A DNA stretch of 64,000 bases from Epiperipatus broadwayi (GCA_028023455.1 JAQFVV010012512.1:786413-850412); one strand, 5' to 3'; counted from the first letter of the stretch, positions 11,905 to 24,479 are shown. The notes: generated by a model not told the origin, from the sequence alone. Made by a program: numbers and translations.

Positions 11905-12796
11905 ATGGGTAAGGACAAAAATGGAAGAGAATAGAAGTTTCAAAATTGCAAAATAATATTTCTGTTATTGAATTAAAGTATGCTTCTGCAACAAAAAATA
12001 AACATTGGAATTATTATAAACAAGAGAAATAGTATGATGAAATGTGTGAAACAGTTTACTTAAAGAATTACATTTAAATAAAGAGCAAGTTCATAAAGCA
12101 TCTCATTGAATTATGACGTTCGAATTGCCCGAAATATTATATTAAGAAGTGAGACACATAATGAAATCCATGGAATCCACGAAGAAGGTAACAGCAAATA
12201 ATAAAATTATAATCGATAGCTTAAAAATAGCAGATGTAAAAAAAATGTTATCCTTAGATGCTTAAATAATGCAGATGCACTACAAGATTGAGAAAATACA
12301 ACAATAATATTTATATTTAAGAAAAACGATAACATATAAAAATTCCAGCACTAATAGTATATTATCTACTCCGTTCAGAATGTTTAAAAGATAATTACAA
12401 CTGTAGACAGAGAAGTTTAAATTTTTATTGACCTAAATAACAATGGTGACTTTAAAAAAATTAGTGCAAAGGCATTAAATAAAATTATAGAAAGGGCAAC
12501 AAAATTTTAATTGCCATTATATTTTGGATTTATAGATTATAAGTATGAAAACGTATTTGATTCTTATAAGCAATTTTACTGTGATTAAAGTATTGGTTCG
12601 TAAATAAATAGAACCGGGATATTACCATATTCTGAAGAATATTAACCTAAATGATGCAGTAACGATTAGATTATATGGTTATATTAAGAACAACATTGAG
12701 AAAAAATGTAATCAACATGATTGTATTAGTCCAAATTTTTTAGGCAATTGACACTTATGTATTGGAGCTGCTATGCCTTTTTACAATCGTATCAGT

Positions 12797-13215
12797 TCTC
12801 AAAAAGAATCTTGCGAATATATCAAATAATTTGTTTTATAACACACTTCTTCTTCCATTCTTTTCCATTATACTTCATCCTTTTATTTATAATACAATTA
12901 GTTTTCGATTGTAAGTCAATCTTTAAGTCATTTCTTATATTTGCTGCCTCCTCACAGACTAGTTTCCTGTTGAACATCTTTATTTACAAACGGAATATAT
13001 TTAACCCCTTTATTTAAAATTTTTGACTTTTCAATATCAAAATTACTATTTGACAAATTTATAAAATTATAATCTTCTTCTTCATTCCAATTATTTACTT
13101 TATTAACATTATGTTTTTGTTCATTCTACTTTGTTTGATTATAACACAATCATTTCAATTTATTACCATATTTTTTCGAAAGTTTATTCTTTAGATTATT
13201 ATGAAACACTAAAGC
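12797..13215 (-). mobile_element. Penelope-like element fragment, N-terminal part
   Basis: Read on the minus strand this matches the left part of the Penelope-like copy at 17110-17235: a shared stretch covers ACTTAAAGATTGACTTACAAT through TGTGTTATAAAACAAATT. Upstream in the same orientation a readable NKGVKYIPF segment (about 12985-13012) resembles the conserved start of Penelope-like proteins. Only the N-terminal region before the reverse transcriptase core is present. It lies between LINE copy A and the 3' end of LINE copy B. Confidence 0.6.
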
Positions 13216-13218
13216 ATT

Positions 13219-13306
<88 letters not shown>
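13219..13306. repeat. (AT)n array
   Basis: Uninterrupted AT dinucleotide repeat of about 88 bp separating a Penelope-like fragment from the tail of LINE copy B. Confidence 0.98.
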
Positions 13307-13308
<2 letters not shown>

Positions 13309-13379
13309 CCACATACCTTCCGATAGATTCTTCTTTAATATACACTTTATTCTATTATATTTCTTAATCATCATCATCA

Positions 13380-15056
13380 TCATTATCAACCATTATCAAT
13401 CCACTGCAGGATGAAGGTCCCTCCAAATTTAATCCATCTTCTCCGATCTTTAGTTTCTCTTCTCCACATCACCCCTGCACACTTTCTTATTTCATCCATC
13501 CATCTCACATGTGGTCTCTTCTGGATCTTTTACAATCTTTTGGAATCCAGTTTAAAATTTCAATTGTCCATCTATTATCATCTTTTTTAGCAATATGTCC
13601 AGCCCAAATCCACTTCAATCTTTTAATTTTTTCAATGAGGTCAGCAACACCCGTTTGTTCTCTTATTCATACATTGCGTTTTCGATGTCTTCTTGTTACT
13701 CCCAACATACATCTCTCCATACTTCTTTGAGTGGTCTGAAGTATCTGTATTGCTCTTCTATTGAGTGTCCACGTCTCAGATCCATAAGTAAGAACTGGTA
13801 AAAGACATTTGTTAAAAACCTTCCTTTTCAAACACATGGGGCATATTTCCTTTTAGTATCAAGTTATTTCTAACAAAAGCACTCAAACGAAGTTTAATTC
13901 TACGATTAATTTCTTCCATTATGTTTCCATCTATATTAATAATCTGACCAAGGTATTTGTAACTGTTAACTTCTTCTAATTCATCATAATCAATCTTTAT
14001 TTTCATATTTTGAGCAAATCGATTAAACATTACTTTATTCTTTTTAACATTTATCTTTATTCCTACCTTCCTACTTTCATCTGATAACTCCTGCAACACT
14101 TCCTGCAGCTCTGAAGCATTATGTGCAAAAACAACTACATCATCTGCGAAATCTAAATGACTTAAATAATCTCCATTTACTTTCACTCCTTTACTTTCTC
14201 ATTTTAATTCACAAAATACTTCTTGCAGCACTGCTGTAAAAAGTTTTGGAGATATGGAGTCACTTTGTCTTACACCTTTCTCAATGTTGACTTTCCCAGT
14301 ATCATTATGTAATCTAATTGTTGCTGTTGCATTTTTATAAATATTCTTTAAAATATGACAATATTCTGGATCTATACCTTGATGATCCAATGCTTTAATC
14401 ATTGAAGAAATATTTATAGAATCAAATGCCTTTTCATAATCTACAAATCCAAAACATAATGACAACTCATACTCATTTGTCCTTTCTATAACTTCTCTCA
14501 GTACCTGAATATGATCTACTGTACTAAAACCATTTTTAAATCCAGTTTGTTCTCTTGGTTGGTGAAAATTCAATGTTCTCCATAGACGAGTTGTAATTAT
14601 CTTGGTAAAGATTTTATATAAAACCGATAAAAGGCTGATAGGTCTGTAATTTCTAATATCTTCTTTATCACCTTTTTTAAATATTAATATTATTACTGCA
14701 TTCTTCCAATCATCTGGTACATCTTTACCATTGAGACATTTGGTATATAACTTTGCTAAGAAAACTATTTCTTCACCTGCTTCTTTTCATATACCAATTA
14801 TAAATTCCATCATTATCTGGAGCCTTTCCTTTCTTCATACATTTAATTGCATTTATCACTTCTTCATTTAAAATTCTGGGCAATTCGGAAGATGTAATAG
14901 ATATAGGAGGTACTAGTTCTTTATTACTATATAATTCTTGATAATTTTTTTTTACCAATTTCATGATGTCAGCTCTCTTTTTAGTAATAATTCCATCTTT
15001 TTTTCCTTATTGCAGATATAAATTTACTACCAATACCAAAATGTTGTTTTACATTC
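13380..15056 (-). pseudogene. Reverse transcriptase and C-terminal region of LINE copy B
   Basis: The frame starts again at 14964 with KLVKKNYQELYSN and KAPDNDGI, shifts near 14775, and is then open to 14199 through NYRPISLLS, FVDYEKAFDS and GVRQSDSISP. A TGA at 14199 replaces what is usually Trp. The next piece (14186-13812) holds FADDVVVF, the RT catalytic Asp pair at 14144-14139, and KVMFNRF. A frameshift near 13825 moves the last part (LTYGSETW, REQTGVADLIEKIKRLKW, AGHIAKK) to another frame ending near 13385. Confidence 0.8.
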
Positions 15057-16340
15057 TTAAGACTTATTTTCTTCTACAGCTTTTCTTGCTAGTTCACAGT
15101 TGTACATTTTTATATCATTTTCAACTCTTTTCCGCACCATTTTACAAAATTCGAGATATTCAATTCTTTTTAATACATCATTTTTGTATATCTTCATATT
15201 TCTTCTTTTTTTCATAAATTCTCTAGTCTCAGTAAAAATTTTATTGGTCAGTTGCTGCTTTTTTCTACTAGCTATCTTTGTTGCAGTTTTTAAAAGTGTA
15301 TCAGTTATTTTCATATTAATTTCATTCAAATCTGAATCATGTTCAAAATCTACTAACGCGTGAAACCGATTTGTAAGTTCTAATTTAAACTCATTAGAAT
15401 GTTTCTGAAGATTAGGAATATCAACTGTAAATATTGTTTTTCTTAACAATTTTTGTCTCTCTAGTTTTACATTAACACGTATCTTGCACCTTACTAATCG
15501 ATGATCACTTCCTGTGTTAAATCTATTAAGAACATTACAATATTGAAATATGTATTTCCTGTTAGTCAAAATATAATCCAATTCTGCTGTACCTTCATTT
15601 GGATGCTTCCATGTCCATTTTCTTTTAACATTTTTCTCAAAAAAAGAATTCATAATATAAAGTTTATCTTTTTCTGCAAACTCCACAAGTCTGTGTCCTC
15701 TCTCATTTCTATTACCATAACCAAAATTACTTACAGCACTTCCATCTTTCATTTGTTTACCAATTCTAGCATTAAATTCTCTCATAACAATTTTAAAATG
15801 TTGTTTACTCTGATCAAAAGCCTTTTGTACATGCATATAAAAATCTTTTACTACTTCATCACTATGAGAACTTGTTGGGGCATAAGCCTGAATTATCTGC
15901 ATTTGGTATCTGCTATTATGTTATATAACTAATCTTGCCACTCTGTCTGATACACCATCAATCTCCACAATATTGTTCCTCCACTTTTTATTTATAATGA
16001 ATCCTACTCCACTTGTATTTCCAATATTTGTGCCTTTATAATAGAATGTAAGTCCACTTTTTAAATCAATTGTCTCTTCACCTTTTCTTCTAACTTCACA
16101 AAGTCCAATAATATCCCATTTAATATAACAGAGTTCTTCTTGTAATTCTTGCAATATGGCTTCACTTGAAAGTGATCTGCAGTTGTATGTACCTAAATAA
16201 AAAGTTGTCATCAAATGGCAGCCTAGGTCCGCAATCAGGAGCTTCTTAGCACTCTCCGCTTTTGGCCACCAACCGTTGCCTTGGTTGATGACTCTACAGC
16301 CTCCTGGGAATAAGGACCATGCTTTATTTTTGTCTGTCAT
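15057..16340 (-). pseudogene. Endonuclease domain of LINE copy B
   Basis: Two open pieces (15921-16340 and 15057-15902) lie in one frame and are separated by a TAA. The first gives the endonuclease start: NCRSLSS at about residues 52-58, GLCEVRRKGEE at about 79-89, GVGFIINKKW and SDRVARLVI. The second gives IIQAYAPTSS, NARIGKQ, GYGNRNERG, ELDYILTNR and GSDHRL, then a Lys/Arg-rich linker. APE-type endonucleases nick target DNA to prime reverse transcription. The protein resembles sequences often mis-annotated as craniofacial development protein 2-like. Confidence 0.8.
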
Positions 16341-16639
16341 AATCGTATATATATATATATATTGGAAAAATATTTATCATTTAAACAAACATTCATTCAG
16401 CTTTATCAGGCACTGAGAAGAAAGACCATGGTGTTTCTTGATCATAAACTCAGAGGTAAAAAGCCAATAAACTCACCACTCTGGCTATTGCATGTTGGTG
16501 AGCAGCCTGTCCATGTTTGTATACTATATGAATAAACACATAGTAATAACAGCTGCAACGACAAGAACATATGGAGTGGACATTAGGAATTTGCCCTGCT
16601 CGGTTCCTTTAAGGCCTCCAAAAGTAATCAAAGGGTCTC
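16341..16639 (-). other. 5' flank of LINE copy B, possibly its 5' UTR
   Basis: A short (AT)n tract at 16346-16362 precedes the LINE start. Beyond it, about 270 bp of moderate base composition has no ORF. It could be the LINE 5' untranslated region, but no second copy in the window confirms this. Confidence 0.3.
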
Positions 16640-17109
16640 CTTTCAGTTAAAAGCAAACTCCTTTCTGCAGCCATATTTCGTAATACAATAATTTATTTCC
16701 CCATATTTTTCCTTCAAAAACCAATTTAAAACTGTCATTCGAAGTTTCTTGCACAATCTTTTGTTCCTATTGATGTTTACGTTACTAATTTTAAACTTAC
16801 ACGACCTAGGCATTATTGTATTATTCTTATATCGATTAAAAAATGATAATTGATACTTCCATTTCTCAATTCTTTTCTGAACATTTCGCATTTCTTTGAA
16901 TCTATTAAACTCAACCTCTTTCAATTTTAAAAGCAAATATGTTCATATATTACTTAAATCATAATCCCACATATTGAAATCTTGAATAAAAACGTTTAAA
17001 AACTTTATAACGCCGATATATAAAAACTAAATCACTAGAATGGTCATATATCCAATATAATTTATTTGTCCATAATGTTGTCATAAATACATAAAAAATA
17101 ATCAATCAA
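16640..17109 (-). mobile_element. Penelope-like fragment: terminal repeat plus N-terminal ORF
   Basis: On the minus strand, 17109 to 17025 matches the right end of the adjacent Penelope-like element (19238-19320) in inverted orientation. It is followed by an open frame of 97 codons (16936-16643) containing IEKWKYQLSFFNR and MPRSCKFKISN, a pattern like the region before the RT in Penelope-like proteins. Terminal repeat followed by ORF start in inverted orientation upstream of a main copy is a known Penelope architecture. The ORF assignment rests on resemblance only. Confidence 0.5.
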
Positions 17110-18546
17110 ATATAAAAAATGACTTAAAGATTGACTTACAATCAAAAGTTACTAGTGTTGTAAATAAAAGTGTGAAGTGTAATGAAAAAGAATGGAAGGA
17201 AAAGTGTGTTATAAAACAAATTATTGATAAAATAAGAACCGAAAAATTAATAATTATTTGTGATTTTAAATGAATCTGACTATGAAAGGAAAATATATGA
17301 AGATATGGATAAACAAGGGTATAAAAATTAAGCAAGGATCCTAGTAAAGAAATTAAAACAATATATAAAGTATTATTAAATTATATGAAAATGAAAGAGT
17401 TAATTAGTGAGAAGGAATATAAGAATTTACCTTCATCACGATTTGAACATCCATGTATGTTTGAAAAAGTAAAGGCTCATAAAGAAAGTATGACAGTAAG
17501 GGTAATTTTGGATTTCAGTAATTATATACTTCAAGAGTTATGTGAAATAGTATATAGGAAAATTGTAGAAGTAAATAGGATTTGGAAAATATTATGAAAA
17601 AAAATGTTAATAAGTTAAATAATATCAAGTTAAATAGAAATGAAATGATAGAATCATTTGATATTGAAAAGATGTAACAAAGTGTGCCTAGAAAGGATAA
17701 TAATGATATTGTTATAGAAAAATTAAAAATATTAATGTTTTATCAGAAGAATGGATGAATGCTATTTATGAAGCATTATTGATAATAGATGAGGGTTTAT
17801 ACTTTAAATATAAAGAAGAGGTTTGGAGTATAGGCAAAGGATGGGTAATGGGATATTCAGTTAGTGGAATTTCATAATCAGTGGTAGTATTGAGGAGAGT
17901 ATAATTGATAGAGTAATAATGAGATTAAAAAATATTGTCGATATCTCGATGATATTATTATTGTAGGAAATACTTGAAGTATTAGTAAAGTTTTTAATGA
18001 GTTGAATGAGAATAAGTATAATATAAGATTTACATTAGAGAAAGAGAAAATGGATTAAAGTATTTAGACATTTTTTTTAAAAAGAGGGATAATGAATGAG
18101 ATAGTTGTTGAACATTGTATTAAAGAGGAAAAACCAGAGGGTTGATTGATCCAACTTCTTATCAGCCATGGTGTCAGAAAATGGGAGTTTTAATGGGATT
18201 TAAATTAAAGAATGATAGATAAATCAGAGGTATATAACAGAAATTAAAGATGAAAAGTAATTATGTAAAAATAGGTTACAAATAATAAGGAAATCACATG
18301 GATTTTTGACGATAAGGTAGATAGAGTAAATGAGAATAACAGGAATAGGGATAGGAATAGTAAATGGATGTCTATTCCATATTCAAAAAAGGTGTATAAA
18401 AGATTAATGAAAGAAAAAATGTCAAATAATGTAAAAATAGCTTGGAAGAATAATAAATCTTTTGGTAAATAATTAAATAATGCAAAAGAGTTAAATGATG
18501 TTAGTAATATGAGGGCGCTGGTATATAAAATTAGCTGTGGAAAATG

Positions 18547-18577
<31 letters not shown>

Positions 18578-18587
18578 TGCATATATT

Positions 18588-18628
<41 letters not shown>

Positions 18629-19320
18629 CAGACAGGAAGATCAGCATGGGAGAGAGATAAGGAATATGATCAAGTAATTAATAGAAAAGATATTAAGACA
18701 GGGCAGTATTTGCATTATTTGGATACAGGGCATAAAATGAAATGTGTGGAAAATATAAGTTATATAGTATGTAAAGAATTATCATAAGAGAATATATTAT
18801 GAAGCATTATATATTCAGGAAATCTTGGACAAATGTGTAAATATAGTAAAAGGTCCAACTAAATTAGGTGGGAAATGGGCTTTATTTAAACAATTGGAAA
18901 GTGGAGGAAACAATTGTAAATAGTAAATATAAAAAAAATTTAAGATATGTAAAATATGTATTTAATTATTATTTGGGGGGAAATATTGTAAATTTTATTT
19001 TTATTTTTTAGATGTATAATATGTTAAATTTATTTATTTATTTATTTGTAATGTAAGGTTACATGTTTAAAAGGAATTAAAATGTAATGTAAATAGTATC
19101 CAGTATATGGAGTGAATGTAGTAAATTGGTTATGTGAATTGTATAATATAATATCTTGAGAAGGTCTCAATGAAGATGAAAGCTGGTTTCATAAATATTT
19201 AAACCTAGTTATTAATAGTTGCTTAATTCAGTCTTGTTTGATTGATTATTTATTTATGTATTTTGACAACATTATGGACAAAAATTATATTGGATATTTG
19301 ACCATTATAGTGATATATAT
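17110..19320 (+). mobile_element. Penelope-like retroelement with GIY-YIG endonuclease, degraded
   Basis: Penelope-like elements encode a reverse transcriptase related to telomerase and, in many lineages, a GIY-YIG endonuclease. Readable pieces in order: NESDYERKIYEDM (near 17268), PSSRFEHPCMFEKV (about 17430-17475), where the family has PRFYGLPKIHK, SFDIEKM then a stop where Tyr is expected (17657-17680), IGKGWVMGYSVSG, KYCRYLDDIIIV with the catalytic Asp pair (YLDD at 17942-17953), and NELNENKYNIRFTLEKE. The endonuclease end reads VYKISCGKCNNIYI (about 18515-18556), then an (AT)n expansion, then QTGRSAWERDKEYDQ (from 18629). Many stops and frameshifts. The right end (19238-19320) is repeated inverted at 17025-17109. 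Confidence 0.75.
18551..18627. repeat. (AT)n arrays inside the GIY-YIG coding relic
   Basis: Two (AT)n blocks flank TTGCATATATTCCT. They begin exactly at codons for Asn-Ile-Tyr-Ile and end just before Gln-Thr-Gly-Arg of the endonuclease motif. TGCAAT (18545-18550) and its reverse complement ATTGCA (18576-18581) bracket the first block. Confidence 0.9.
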
Positions 19321-22300
19321 ATATTCTAACCTAGTAAAGAAGAAACGATTCCTAATTATATTAGGAAATCCCTTCGGAACTCCTTAACTTTCCGACTACT
19401 CTTGGTATAGTCCGGGTAATAAACTTTACCCAATAATAATAATAATAGCTCGACGTTAGGTTAGTTCTAATAATTCAGCTACAGCGATATGCAGTTCAGA
19501 CAGAGACAGAATTTTTTAAAAAAAATATCATTAATAAAATAAATTTAAAAAGAAAATTATTAATAAACTACCATTCCTTCTCTGTCCAAAACACATTCTC
19601 TGGGCTGTAAGTACGTGCACTGTACGACAATGATGATGATGATTTTTCATGTCATTGTTAATATTACTGACTAAAATAAAATATTCATTAATTTGCCAAT
19701 ATGATCTCAATATTTTTGTTATCATACAATTAGATGTTTCAATCTCTTAAGCCATGCCACGCTTGTAATATTGATCTGAATTTGATCAATTATTAATTTA
19801 AGAGCACTTATAATAATGACACTAATCTCAGGGTTCTCTGTTATATTTAATAAAATTGCTCGGCAGTATTGTGTTGTCGCATATGACTGACATTCTGGTC
19901 GGCTGTAGGAAATATTTACCTTATTTAAATTCCAGGTGTCTACATCCACACATTAATTAATATAATATTTAACGAGATGATCACCCTATTCAATAACAAC
20001 GCATAATTTGGAATAATATAGCCCTTTTATCCAGAATCTCAGTCGGAATGATGAAAAGACAAGGGTGCTTTTGTGTCCCTCCATTATCCATGACAACACA
20101 ATAATTTAACTAAGATTTCTTACTTAGATACTTCCTTAAATGTGTATTCAACAATGTGCAACCAAAACTAGTAGTTCGGGAACAAAGTAATTTTACGCAC
20201 ATATAAAATAAAATAAAATGTCCTGGTCTGAAGTTTTCAATTCCATAAATAATTCTTATTAAAATATAATATAATAAAATATTTTGATCTGCTTACAATT
20301 GTCTATCTGGTGTTTTGGATTTAAGATTTCATAAATGATTTTGGACTCAAGAAAGTATTGCAAGTATTATGCCAATACACTTTTATTTAGCACATAAGAA
20401 AAATGACTCAAAACAACTTGTAATAAGACGATAATTTATTATTAACTTATAACAAAATTCTAATTTTTTATTATGGTTTAACAAAAATATCTTTTATGAT
20501 TAACATAATGAACAAACATATACAATTTATTCGATCCCATATGGATAAAACAAAATATAACTAATATTAATTTGTCTATACTTTTAGACTTGGATTCGAA
20601 CTACTTCTTCATCTTCTTTTTACGTTTATATAAATTGAATACAACAAAATAAATAGTATTATCGATACATCAGCTCATTCGTTTAGTGTATCTTGTATGA
20701 ACGGTTACTTAAATTTATTGACTAATGATCTGTTTTAAAACAAAAATAATCTGATTCTAGGCAATGCGTACAAACGATTTTTATTATCATCTCTTTAAGT
20801 AAATGATAGTTTTTATTTAGATAACTTATTATAATTTATGGGTTACGTATCAGAAGTTACACTTATTATTTTAATGTTTACCTTAATAACAACTGAAGTT
20901 GTTATACACACTGTTTTCCTCAGTATAAATTATATTGTGAGTGCTACTTAATCATTAACCTGAATTAAACCTAGTATTTGAACCCTCTATTGGCAAATGA
21001 AAATTTTTAATCACGCAATTTTAAACTTACTCTCTCCATTGACTTACGTGTGGATTACCAGCACTATTCCGTCGCACAATTCAGACATTAATCATATACA
21101 CTAGCACGCTATTTATACTATATGGAGCTTGAGGAATTAACCTCCAATATACCCGTTATCTTGCCATAACTTTCTAAACAAACACAATATTCAACACCTT
21201 CCGTGGTGGAATTATCTCTATTTTCTCATGAGGAATATGGAATAACACCGCAGGGCTGTAGAGTTAACTACTATATTAAAATAGTTTAATGGGTCCTTGC
21301 CTCTTAATTGGGCATAATAGGAGCACACACCAAATAAAATCCTCTCCTGGGATTTTAACGAATGAAATACACTAAATACTATATAAAGTACTGATCGTCC
21401 CAACTCTGAGAAGCGATCACTTGGGTTATAAACATACCCGAATACGAGATTTATCTATTCCCCTCATGGAAAATAAAGCTTTTGGGGAGATTATTTTCTA
21501 TCCCACAAAATAAGTACATTACAATTATTACTTAGGCACGTATTAAGCATATACTGATGCTATATCGCATATACTGATGCTATATCGGGGCAAGACAAGC
21601 AAATACACTAATTACACTAAATTTATGTTCCGGGGTATACTTAGATCAGCGTCTGATATCAATGGATATCACAGAATACAATAATAATTTTCACTTTTGC
21701 CAAAGAAACATTCAACAAATAATTGGAAGTATAGTATTTTGAACTAAACCAAGTGAATGCGTTAATAAAGAATAATTAGGAATAAGTTCCTTAATTAACA
21801 TAGTATAAATTTGTTTCAAACTTTAAATAAGTAATATTTTGTATAGCACTTCTCTTTAATTACTTCTGATAATTTTAACTAGATATTTTACCTATTAAGT
21901 ATCTAAATTTTTCCTCTTCCACGCATCCAACATCCAAATTGATACTCATAATTACATATCATAAGTAAACACATTTTATAAAAAAAAATAATATATATAT
22001 TTTTTTTTCATGTCAAATATAAATTTAACCTAGAATAATTACATAAAAACATACCTTTATGATTATAAGGTCATTTAAATATTGCTTGAATATATAGCCT
22101 TTAACCTGCTGATATAAAAAAAAAATACACATAATTTTACAAATTAGTAAAAAAAAATCATTACTTAACAAGTGCTTATAATATCACTAAAAAAAAATGT
22201 TTTCCGTTGGGCACTTTATTCAGATGAAGAACTTGATTCATTCGTAGTTCACGAAGCAAATTTAAACAAGAAACACATTTTATTATTTCATTTATAAAAA

Positions 22301-23898
22301 GTTGCCTTCATCCTGGTGCACTTAATATTAGGCAAAGAAAAACATAGCAGTGTGGATTTTAATTCTTCCTTGAATTAACTGCTATAATTTTGGGATCCAA
22401 GAAAACAATACATATTTTAACGTAGACGAATATTTTATTCTAAACGATAACACACACATATACAATTCTTTTCTTTTTACTATTGGCGATACGTATCATT
22501 TTTTAGCTAGCTGGCTTATGAATAAAAGAGTGCGCGAATTTTCCAAAATATTATTTTTAGAAGGTCTGCAGCTGACTTACGTGGATATAAAGTTTTAATG
22601 ACTCCAATTCATGTATAATATAACATATTATTTTATGGTTATAATTAGGTCACTAATGTTTGTAGTTTTTATTTCTACTCTAGGAATTATAATTTTTCTT
22701 TAATAATGAATTCTCCATAAATACACACATACAAATTTTTCGATATTGGCCTTGAGAAAATTTATATTTCTTTTTTAAAAAATATGCAGGTGCATAAGTA
22801 AATATCATTTATTATTTATATTATTTCTGGATAATTTTCAGTGAATAAAATATATTTTAACGTGGGGAACTTGCATTATTTTCTAAAGCAGACAATTTCG
22901 GTTAGAAAGAGCGCGAAACTTTTTGGTTAACTTTCCTTGGCTTTTATGATATGTCTTTTAATTATAATTTTTCTTTTATACCATGAAAAGATTGTTAAAT
23001 AAGGTAAAGTTAACAAATAATTAATTATTTCTTGGAAATTATTTATATTGCTTAGTTTAACTATAATGGTATTTTCTGTGATTGCTGTAGTCAATACGTT
23101 CACTTTGCACTTTAGCCGAAGATAGAACATTTTTGAGTATAAAAGCTTTATAATAGGTAGATAGCAACAGAAGCTTATGGATGTCTTATCAAAATATTTT
23201 AGCTAGACATGATATTGTTAAAATGTTACTTGAATTATATTTATTTCTGCAATAAAAAATATAAAAATTTGTTACCGAATTTCAGCACTGCTTCCTCTTG
23301 TAAAACTTATGTCAGACTAGTTTTTCTACAAAGTTTCGCGGTCTTCTTTTAGCGACCTCTGACAGAAAAATCGTTATTTAATTATACATAAACAAAGGAA
23401 AGGAAAAAAAAAACTTATTACAGTTATATATTTCCATATGATTTAAATGGATTACAAAATAATTTGACAACTAATGAAAAATAATAAATATCTTTAACTA
23501 CTAATGCTTATTAGTAATGTGTAATTCTGTATACATTATTATCTAAATAATTTAAAAAAAATTACCAGAAGTTATTGTGCTTTATGATAAGACATTCATC
23601 TACTCTCCCCTCTACCCATCCAAAATCAATTACTGTTTATGAGATGTGCTTTTATATTATATTAAATTGCTCTTATTGTTACCATATTTTAACTAAATTA
23701 TTTATGCTCTTCTTCAAAATGACATTGGATTACCAAATTTATTAATTATTTGCTTAAAACATGTTAAAGTGAGTAAATAGCATACTTTATTAATCACTTA
23801 ATATTATTATTATTTTACTTTTTATTTCCTAGAAAAGGATTGCATTGTTTTCCTGTGGAAATAATGCTAAATAAACCAAGTGTCAATAACACTAGGTT

Positions 23899-23902
<4 letters not shown>
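19321..23902. other. AT-rich sequence, nothing firmly recognised
   Basis: No family recognised. Small features: palindrome TTCCTAATTATATTAGGAA near 19350; hairpin GGGTAA/TTACCC near 19415-19430; an unrecognised 75-codon ORF at 19722-19949 (-) with three Cys and several N-glycosylation-like sequons but no support; a 20-bp direct duplication at 21547-21586. The stretch 20990-21670 is somewhat less AT-rich but has no coding signal. Confidence 0.4.
21547..21586 (+). repeat. Tandem duplication of 20 bp
   Basis: GCATATACTGATGCTATATC occurs twice in direct succession. Confidence 0.9.
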
Positions 23903-23943
<41 letters not shown>

Positions 23944-23997
23944 GTATATATATATCTATGTTTGCTTATATATATATATATATATATATAAGCAAAC
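23903..23997. repeat. (AT)n tract ending in a perfect AT-rich palindrome
   Basis: The last 38 bp (23960-23997) form a perfect palindrome: GTTTGCTTA, about 20 bp of (TA)n, then TAAGCAAAC. Such AT-rich palindromes can extrude as cruciforms. Confidence 0.9.
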
Positions 23998-24015
23998 AAG
24001 AAAATAATTCTGCCT

Positions 24016-24160
24016 GGATTTTAACAAAAATTAAAGAATCGATGATTCTATAATTTAAATTTAAGTGTTGATAATTAGTTAATCAACAATCAAAAGTGAC
24101 CTATCAAAAATAACTTTATGTTTTAAAAGAAAAAAAAGTTGATAGTATTTATTTTTTTTA
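24016..24160 (+). repeat. Block repeated inverted at 44640-44760
   Basis: The reverse complement shares GGTCACTT, GATTAA, ATTATCAACA and AAATTTAAATTATAGAAT in order with 44640-44760. It lies on the outer side of the larger inverted block at 27100-28020. Confidence 0.6.
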
Positions 24161-24479
24161 AAAAACTAATTGATAAAGAGTGGAACTTACTATAAAATAA
24201 GAAAAGCAATTTATACATTTTCAACAAAGACTAATTGTGAAAATAACTTTTATTGTCATAACAAGTATGTAAATGTTATATATATATTCAAAATAAAATT
24301 TGTAATTATAAAATGAAGTTTTTTTTTCTTTTGACAAATTTAAATTTGTTATGTTAAGAATCTGTACAATTCGATGTGTGTGTTTTAGTAAACCTAATAT
24401 AGGTATAAGTCTTATTAAAAATATAAGTTAAAAAGTTTAACCAATCATTATTTTTATGTAAAACTTTCATATGTTCAGA

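Larger units (their letters stand above)
10724..12765 (+). mobile_element. Degraded RTE-like LINE, copy A
   Basis: Translated fragments in shifting frames follow the same order as the better-preserved LINE at 13366-16340. Endonuclease start (ICNSKSISREERIHKLKE, longest open piece 10724-11032) is followed by YGDRNERHNKFVDFADLNK near 11170-11225. NVFNRFNPRIDY near 11320-11355 corresponds to the NVLNRFNTGSDH catalytic region of the other copy, then KHSNEFQLK near 11440. Reverse transcriptase remains appear further on: NADALQD/FKKND near 12270-12335, FGFIDYKYENVFDS near 12525-12565, and HDCISPNFF near 12717-12743, matching the GVRQxDxISP box. Numerous stops and frameshifts make it a dead copy. 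A tRNA-like sequence and a tandem duplication interrupt it near 11545-11905. It ends next to a Penelope-like fragment. Confidence 0.75.
13366..16340 (-). mobile_element. RTE-like non-LTR retrotransposon, copy B
   Basis: A nearly complete LINE of about 3 kb on the minus strand, encoding apurinic endonuclease, reverse transcriptase and a C-terminal region in one damaged frame. Endonuclease marks, 5' to 3', are YNCRSLSS, GLCEVRRKGEE, GVGFII and GSDHRLV. RT marks are KAPDNDGI, NYRPISLLS (about 14640), FVDYEKAFDS, GVRQSDSISP and FADD (14150-14139). The C-terminal end reads LTYGSETWTL and AGHIAKK. The 3' end finishes in a short ATG/ATC repeat (13366-13384). Small size, single ORF and microsatellite tail fit the RTE clade; clade assignment is inference. 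It has in-frame stops at 15921 and 14199 and frameshifts near 15057, 14775 and 13825, so it is inactive. Confidence 0.85.
17025..19320. repeat. Inverted pair of Penelope terminal repeats
   Basis: About 80 bp at 19238-19320 (TTGATTGATTATTT, GACAACATTATGGAC, TTGGATAT, GACCATT, TAGTGAT) recurs as its reverse complement at 17025-17109 with small differences. The two copies bracket the main Penelope-like ORF. Confidence 0.8.

Noticed and set aside
12748-13017. 89-codon plus-strand ORF with hydrophobic peptide
   Set aside because: It is antisense to a Penelope-like fragment whose minus-strand reading matches the element.
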